Positions 60,167-64,000 of a DNA stretch of 64,000 nt are shown in pieces. Every line of letters begins with the position of its first letter. The first letter of the stretch is position 1. The DNA is from Colocasia esculenta (taxonomy: Eukaryota; Streptophyta; Magnoliopsida; Alismatales; Araceae), in the NCBI GenBank assembly GCA_014218235.1, contig CM024758.1:75030206-75094205 (forward strand), written 5' to 3'. Position numbers and translations under genes: made by a program. The notes beneath the pieces are model-generated. The model was not told the DNA's origin, did no database searches, and saw only the letters and a list, made by a program, of their open reading frames with translations.

Positions 60167-60935
60167 TGTTGGGTTCATATATCATGTTTTTGATGATCAC
60201 ATTAACATCCTTGAACATTGATTTAATGCAAAATTGATGTGTTAACTAACATGAAAAACACCATGAAAGTGATTGAGTTAAACATTGCTAAATCATACAA
60301 TGTACATCACTAACAATGTATTTGCATGTAGGTGTACAAGCATGAAAGATGGAACTTTGAAGAGGCATTGAAGAGATGAGCAAAAAGCACAAGAATCTGT
60401 CAAAGAGGTGTATCTGTCGACAGATGAACTCTACCTGTCGACAGGCAGACTCAGGCTGAGAACTGGGTTCAGGAAAGTGAGTTTCTGAGTGTATCTGTCG
60501 ACAGGCAGTTTGCATCTGTCGACAGATGCACTCAGGAATTGAAAACCTGAGCTCTGTCCTGGGTTGTCTGTGTGTATCTGTCGACAGGTACATTGCATCT
60601 GTCGACAGATACACTCAGAGATGCAAACCTGAGTTCTGTCTTGGAATGACTGTATGAATCTGTCGACAGGTTAGAGTTCATCTGTCGACAGATACACCTC
60701 TTTGACAGATTCTTGTGCTTTTTGCTCATCTCTTCAATGCCTCTTCAAAGTTCCATCTTTCATGCTTGTACACCTACATGCAAATACATTGTTAGTGATG
60801 TACATTGTATGATTAGCAATGTTTAACTCAATCACTTCATGGTGTTTTTCATGTAGTTAACACATCAATTTTGCATTAAATCAATGTTCAAGGATGTTAA
60901 TGTGATCATCAAAAACATGATATATGAACCCAACA
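60167..60935. repeat. Near-perfect 278-bp inverted repeat with CTGTCGACAG palindromes
   Basis: The left arm (60167-60444) and right arm (about 60657-60935) are inverted copies that differ by a few single-base indels. Both outer ends are TGTTGGGTTCATATATC. The 212-bp centre and inner arm ends contain eight or more copies of the self-complementary CTGTCGACAG, mostly as ATCTGTCGACAG or CTGTCGACAGGC. The PPT next to the right arm shows that arm is an LTR start in minus orientation. Confidence 0.9.
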
Positions 60936-61217
60936 ATCTCCCCCTTTTTGATGATGACAAAAACATTCAATTGATGCATATATTGATGTTCTCCCCTTTT
61001 TGACAACATTCAAAAAGTCAAGTCATGCACATTTAGAGACAATTAAACATGAACTGAGTTTTCATTGATTTATCATTGAAATTTCACAGTACATTTGATA
61101 TCATTACATGACTCAATAAAAGGAAAGGGAAATAACATGAAAAACAAAAGATGACAAGACAAGTGAGACTAATTCCCATCTAAGACTCTTAGTGACCTCT
61201 AATGACCCTGAGACCCT

Positions 61218-61404
61218 CTATTCATCGTCATGTCCAGCAGGAGGAGGGTGACGGGATCCATCTCTCTCGGAGTAGAGGTGGTCAAGACGGTCATCTAAAG
61301 TGTTGAGGCGAGCGTCCACTTGATCAAATCTTGACGTCATCCGAGCAAATCCTGAAATCATTTCTTGATGGATTTGTGCCAAGTAATCATGAACGAATTG
61401 CATT
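61218..61404 (-). pseudogene. Element H: C-terminus of extra ORF, inverted
   Basis: The minus strand encodes MQFVHDYLAQIHQEMISGF, FDQVDARLNTLDDRLDHL, a short coiled coil, ending PPPAGHDDE and a stop, then about 280 bp to the PPT. This position matches ORF3 of element I, so it is probably the tail of the equivalent ORF. The upstream part is lost at the junction near 61404. Confidence 0.6.
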
Positions 61405-61997
61405 CCTGACAAAAGAATTAGAAATGATGAAAGTTGATGAAAAGACTCATGATGAAGAAATGGATTGCTTAAAAATGAAATTGCAAGAAACACAAAAAGA
61501 AAAAGACTGTTTAAGCCATTCTCTTGAATTCCTTCAAGAAGAACAATTAGAAACAAAGAAAAAGTTGGAACAAACTGAAAAGGAACTGAAAGAAAAATCT
61601 GAGGACTTAATGAAATTTGTAAAGGGAAGCAAAATCTAGATGCGGTTTTGGGCGCCAAATACATGTAACCAAGCATGGGTTAGGATATCAACCTGTCAAA
61701 CAAAAGAAAATAGGAGAGTCTTTGATCACTTCATTTGTTGATCCTAGCCCAAGCACAAGCAAGCATGTTCCCACAAAGCATAACTCAAGAAAGTCTCAGA
61801 CCAAGCCAATGCAACTTAAACAAAATTCCCAACAAACAGAAGAAAAAGCCACCTGTCGACAGATGCATGGTGCCTGTCGACAGACAAGAACAGTTTCAAC
61901 CAATAAACAGTCTAACAAGCAACAAAAAATTGAAAAGAAAATTCCTTCATGCAATGTGTGTAAAAAGATTGGTCATGATGCAAGTGCACCTGTCGAC
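61405..61997 (+). pseudogene. Element H: gag C-terminal fragment
   Basis: A forward coiled coil (FLTKELEMMKVDEKTHDEEM, LEFLQEEQLETKKKLEQTE, EDLMKF) is followed by a frame change, YGLGYQPVKQKK, a Lys/Gln-rich tail and the start of a zinc knuckle CNVCKKIGH. This is the SIRE gag plan also seen in element I. CTGTCGACAG occurs three times within the coding sequence, twice encoding CRQ. At the third copy (about 61989-61998) gag ends and LTR-type sequence begins. Confidence 0.75.
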
Positions 61998-62819
61998 AGC
62001 CGACGGAAACTTCAGATTTTGGGTTTCCAAATCCGGCCCCACTTGGGTGTTTCCTTCCTCCACGACCCACCTTTACCTAACACTATATAAGCATCCTTTT
62101 GGAGCCAAATTCGCAGAGAGCAGCCTCCCATCCAAGAGCCTCCAAGGGACCAAGAGAAAAAAGCCCAAATTGCTGCTCTGCTTCAACTTTCCGCCCAGAT
62201 CGACGTGGAATCACCATCTATGCGGAGCTGAAGCCGGATCGTCGCCAATTCAACCTCTACATCGATCAATCTTCATCCAATCGAAGTTTGAAGAGCGTTT
62301 GGACGATCCACGAGAAGAATTCCAACCGGATTTGTTCCCTAATTCCTAATTCTTCTCCATCTCATAATTTCCATTCCATCGTGTGTGTGTGTGATTGTGT
62401 TTTGAGCATCCCTTGTGCTTGATCACGTATTGTGGTTGTTCTGATCGTGCTTCATCAGACAACGTGTGTGTGTGGTTGAGTTGTAGTGTTGAATTCGCTC
62501 ATAAGCAGTCGTTTCTGCGTGTGTGTGTGGACGGTGGATGTAGGATACACGAGTGGTGTACTCCGAACCACTTAAATCATCGTGTCCTATGGTTTGTTCA
62601 CGTTTTGCGATAGATGATTGGTAGGCACGGTGTTCATACGCACTTTGATTCCCTGTCTCTTTTAAATCAACTCAACGGTCTCATACTTAATCGAATTCTA
62701 GTCAAGTGTCTTGAGATTGCTGTAGCATCGAAAAGAACCCATCAATAGTTTAAATTGCCGTAATCTATTCAACCCCCCCCCCTTCTAGATTACCGTATCG
62801 TGTATTTCCGCAAACTTCA
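61998..62819 (+). repeat. Element H: LTR 3' half with promoter
   Basis: A TATA box CTATATAAGC is at 62083-62092, followed by a long leader with GT runs, a C9 stretch (62771-62782), and the terminus GCAAACTTCA. Poly-C shortly before the LTR end is common in plant copia LTRs and is also seen in element I. Confidence 0.7.
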
Positions 62820-64000
62820 GGACCCGGAGTGCCACGCGTTCCTTTTCCGTGGGGACACATGGTCCCTACGTTAGAGGACGTGGTGCGGATCACCGGCCTG
62901 CGCGTGGACGGCCAGACGGTGACGGGACCACCTATACCAGTTACCAGGAGCTAGTGGAGAGATTACTTGGATTGGCGGTGAGGGGAGAGAGATCATCGTT
63001 GGTGCAGCGGACAGTGCTGCAGGCGAGCTTGGGGGTGGCGAGTGCGCGCCGTCAGACAGGAGAGGGACAGGCGGAGTACATGGGTCGGATGACGGAGGAT
63101 GCCAGAGCGGCGATGGCGGAGGAAGAGGGAGATGCAGCGGACAGGGATTTGCGGCGGTTCCTGACCCTCGTGATCGGGAAACTGATCCTGGGGACCAAAG
63201 GGGACCCAGTTGGCTGCCGGTGCTTGCCCCTGCTGGAGGATCTGTCCAGCGTGGGCAACTACGCATGGGGTGCGGCCCTCCTGGCCCACCTCTTTGACAG
63301 TTTGGGCACCTCCAGCAGGGAGACAGGTGTCGCGGGTTTCTTCCCACTCCTACAGGTCGTTTCTACCCTTACCCTTTGCTCTTTATGCTTATTAAATGTG
63401 GTACTGACTTTTGTTGCTTTTGCAGGTGTGGGCATACTACCACCTCCCTCCTGGGTGGCGCGGAGTGGCGAGGCGACGCGGCGCGGTACCCTCTCTACAG
63501 CGCTGGCGGTTTTGCCGAGACGAGCGGTGCCCTGCGGCGCTAGGTGACCCTGATCCCGGAACATTGGACACCATCCCATTCGGACATGTGAGTACTCTAG
63601 CCTTAACCCTTTCATTTACTTTGCTTATTTGACAATTGACTGACGGGTCTTTGCTTTGTGGTGCGCAGGTACGGTGGACTCCCTATGTCGGGGAGGACGA
63701 CGCCACCCAGCCGTGGGTGGAGCGGGGCCGTCCCTACTTCGGTAGGGACATTTGGCTTCACTGTTTTAACACGGTGGTCCCGCTCCACCACCGGCTAGTG
63801 GCGCGCACTCTGGGACTCCACCAGGCGGTGGTGGAGTTCTCGACCCGACAGAGGGCTTGGGAGCGGCCAGGCCGGAGCTTTTGAGGGATCCAGCAGGTCA
63901 CGGACTGGACGGTCCGGGTCCGGGAGCAGCTGGACGACTGGGAGCGGCGAGGGAAGGAGGTGGTCTCCGAGGCCACCGGCGATGAGGACTACTTTCGGGC

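Larger units (their letters stand above)
60167..62819 (+). mobile_element. Element H: rearranged copia element inserted in the PMD gene
   Basis: The insertion has perfect target duplication GGACC (60162-60166, 62820-62824) and standard TG...CA ends (TGTTGGGTTC...AAACTTCA). Inside, in order: a 769-bp fold-back of the LTR start, an inverted PPT (60936 on), the inverted 3' end of an extra ORF (61404-61218), a forward gag fragment (about 61405-61997), and a forward LTR 3' half (about 61998-62819). The ends behave like one integrating unit, but the interior joins both strands of a SIRE-like copia. Confidence 0.82.
54713..64000 (-). mobile_element. Element L: large Ty3/gypsy (Tat-like) element, 3' part
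   Basis: An LTR (54713-56070) reading TGTAGACACCC to GGGGATACA on the minus strand is preceded by PPT AAGGAGGGGCAATC (56084-56071). It interrupts the gag of I after GGATT. The interior therefore runs rightwards beyond the window. It contains two genes in antisense to the element, one DUF7745-like and one with a plant mobile domain. Antisense extra ORFs between pol and the 3' LTR are a known trait of the plant Tat lineage, and some of those carry a transposon-associated domain. Lineage is inferred from that layout only. No pol is in view. Confidence 0.6.
59469..64000 (+). pseudogene. Plant mobile domain (PMD) antisense gene of L, interrupted by H, continues past window
   Basis: Exon 1 (59469-59654) starts in good context (GCGATGG) and encodes MEGDGGGQGGDSGGRRRKK with a basic tract. 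Donor AAG|GTAGGT and acceptor TTTGCAG (59997) bound an intron holding palindromes. Exon 2 reads VIRAIYDGLPDFQVRRLEGM, then is cut by H at 60166. It resumes at 62820 (DPECHAFLFRGDT, PTLEDVVRITGLRVDGQTVTG, SYQELVERLLGLAV). Introns 63356-63425 and 63588-63668 have GT-AG ends and preserve phase around VWAYYHLPPGWRG and IPFGH|VRWTPYVGEDD. TLEDV...GLRVDG is the classic PMD motif. Frameshifts near 60110, 62862 and 62930 and a TGA at 63882-63884 indicate a pseudogene. PMD proteins occur in transposons and in the plant nuclear proteins MAIN and MAIL1. Confidence 0.72.

Noticed and set aside
60167..60935. The long inverted repeat as a fold-back or MITE DNA transposon.
   Set aside because: A copia PPT abuts the inner arm, no target duplication flanks the 769 bp by itself, and GGACC flanks the whole of H instead.
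1..64000. tRNA or rRNA genes.
   Set aside because: Only the tRNA-complementary 13-nt PBS sequences were found, and no cloverleaf-forming or rRNA-like segment was noticed by eye.

Overview
The window is plant nuclear DNA made almost entirely of nested LTR retrotransposons. Three things point to a flowering plant with a repeat-rich genome: chromodomain-bearing Ty3/gypsy integrases, SIRE-like Ty1/copia polyproteins, and primer-binding sites complementary to initiator tRNA-Met (TGGTATCAGAGCC). Plant-only PMD/DUF7745-type proteins agree with this. I found no ordinary host gene, rRNA, tRNA or CRISPR array. Nearly every reading frame carries stops or frameshifts, so this is old, silenced repeat DNA with a few younger insertions. 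Labels A to L below are mine.

Layout. (1) 1-16595: gypsy chromovirus A (+). Its integrase is split by gag-only element G (254-12862, minus, 5-bp target duplication), and the left LTR of G is split by solo LTR K (1779-5210). (2) 16596-16868: a copia reverse-transcriptase scrap (B). (3) 16869-23890: gypsy C (minus), with gag-pol and its 5' LTR but a truncated 3' end. (4) 23898-41758: gag-only gypsy D (+), its gag split by F (28592-37403), a pair of 4.2-kb LTRs around 313 bp with no coding capacity. (5) 41759-44095: copia E (+), integrase to RNase H. (6) 44096-54712: copia I (minus), with a 2.5-kb LTR, a long third ORF, pol and part of gag. (7) 54713-64000: the 3' part of a large minus-strand element L (probably Tat-like) that carries two plus-strand, intron-containing genes (DUF7745-like and plant mobile domain). 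The second gene is split by rearranged copia element H (60167-62819).

How it fits together. C is the only element here with a nearly complete gypsy gag-pol. G and D keep gag only, and F keeps only PBS, PPT and LTRs, so they look like non-autonomous partners dependent on C-like relatives. The most unusual signal is not a gene. LTRs and leaders of several different families, and the antisense-gene region of L, carry clusters of short spaced palindromes. In many of them the core is GCGAC...GTCGC, the arm sequence differs between families, and both arms change together. Other families in the window have the same design with different words: AACGGCA...TGCCGTT in A and K, CTGTCGACAG in H, and TCGTTACGA and GTTACGGTAAC in the 59-bp array of I.
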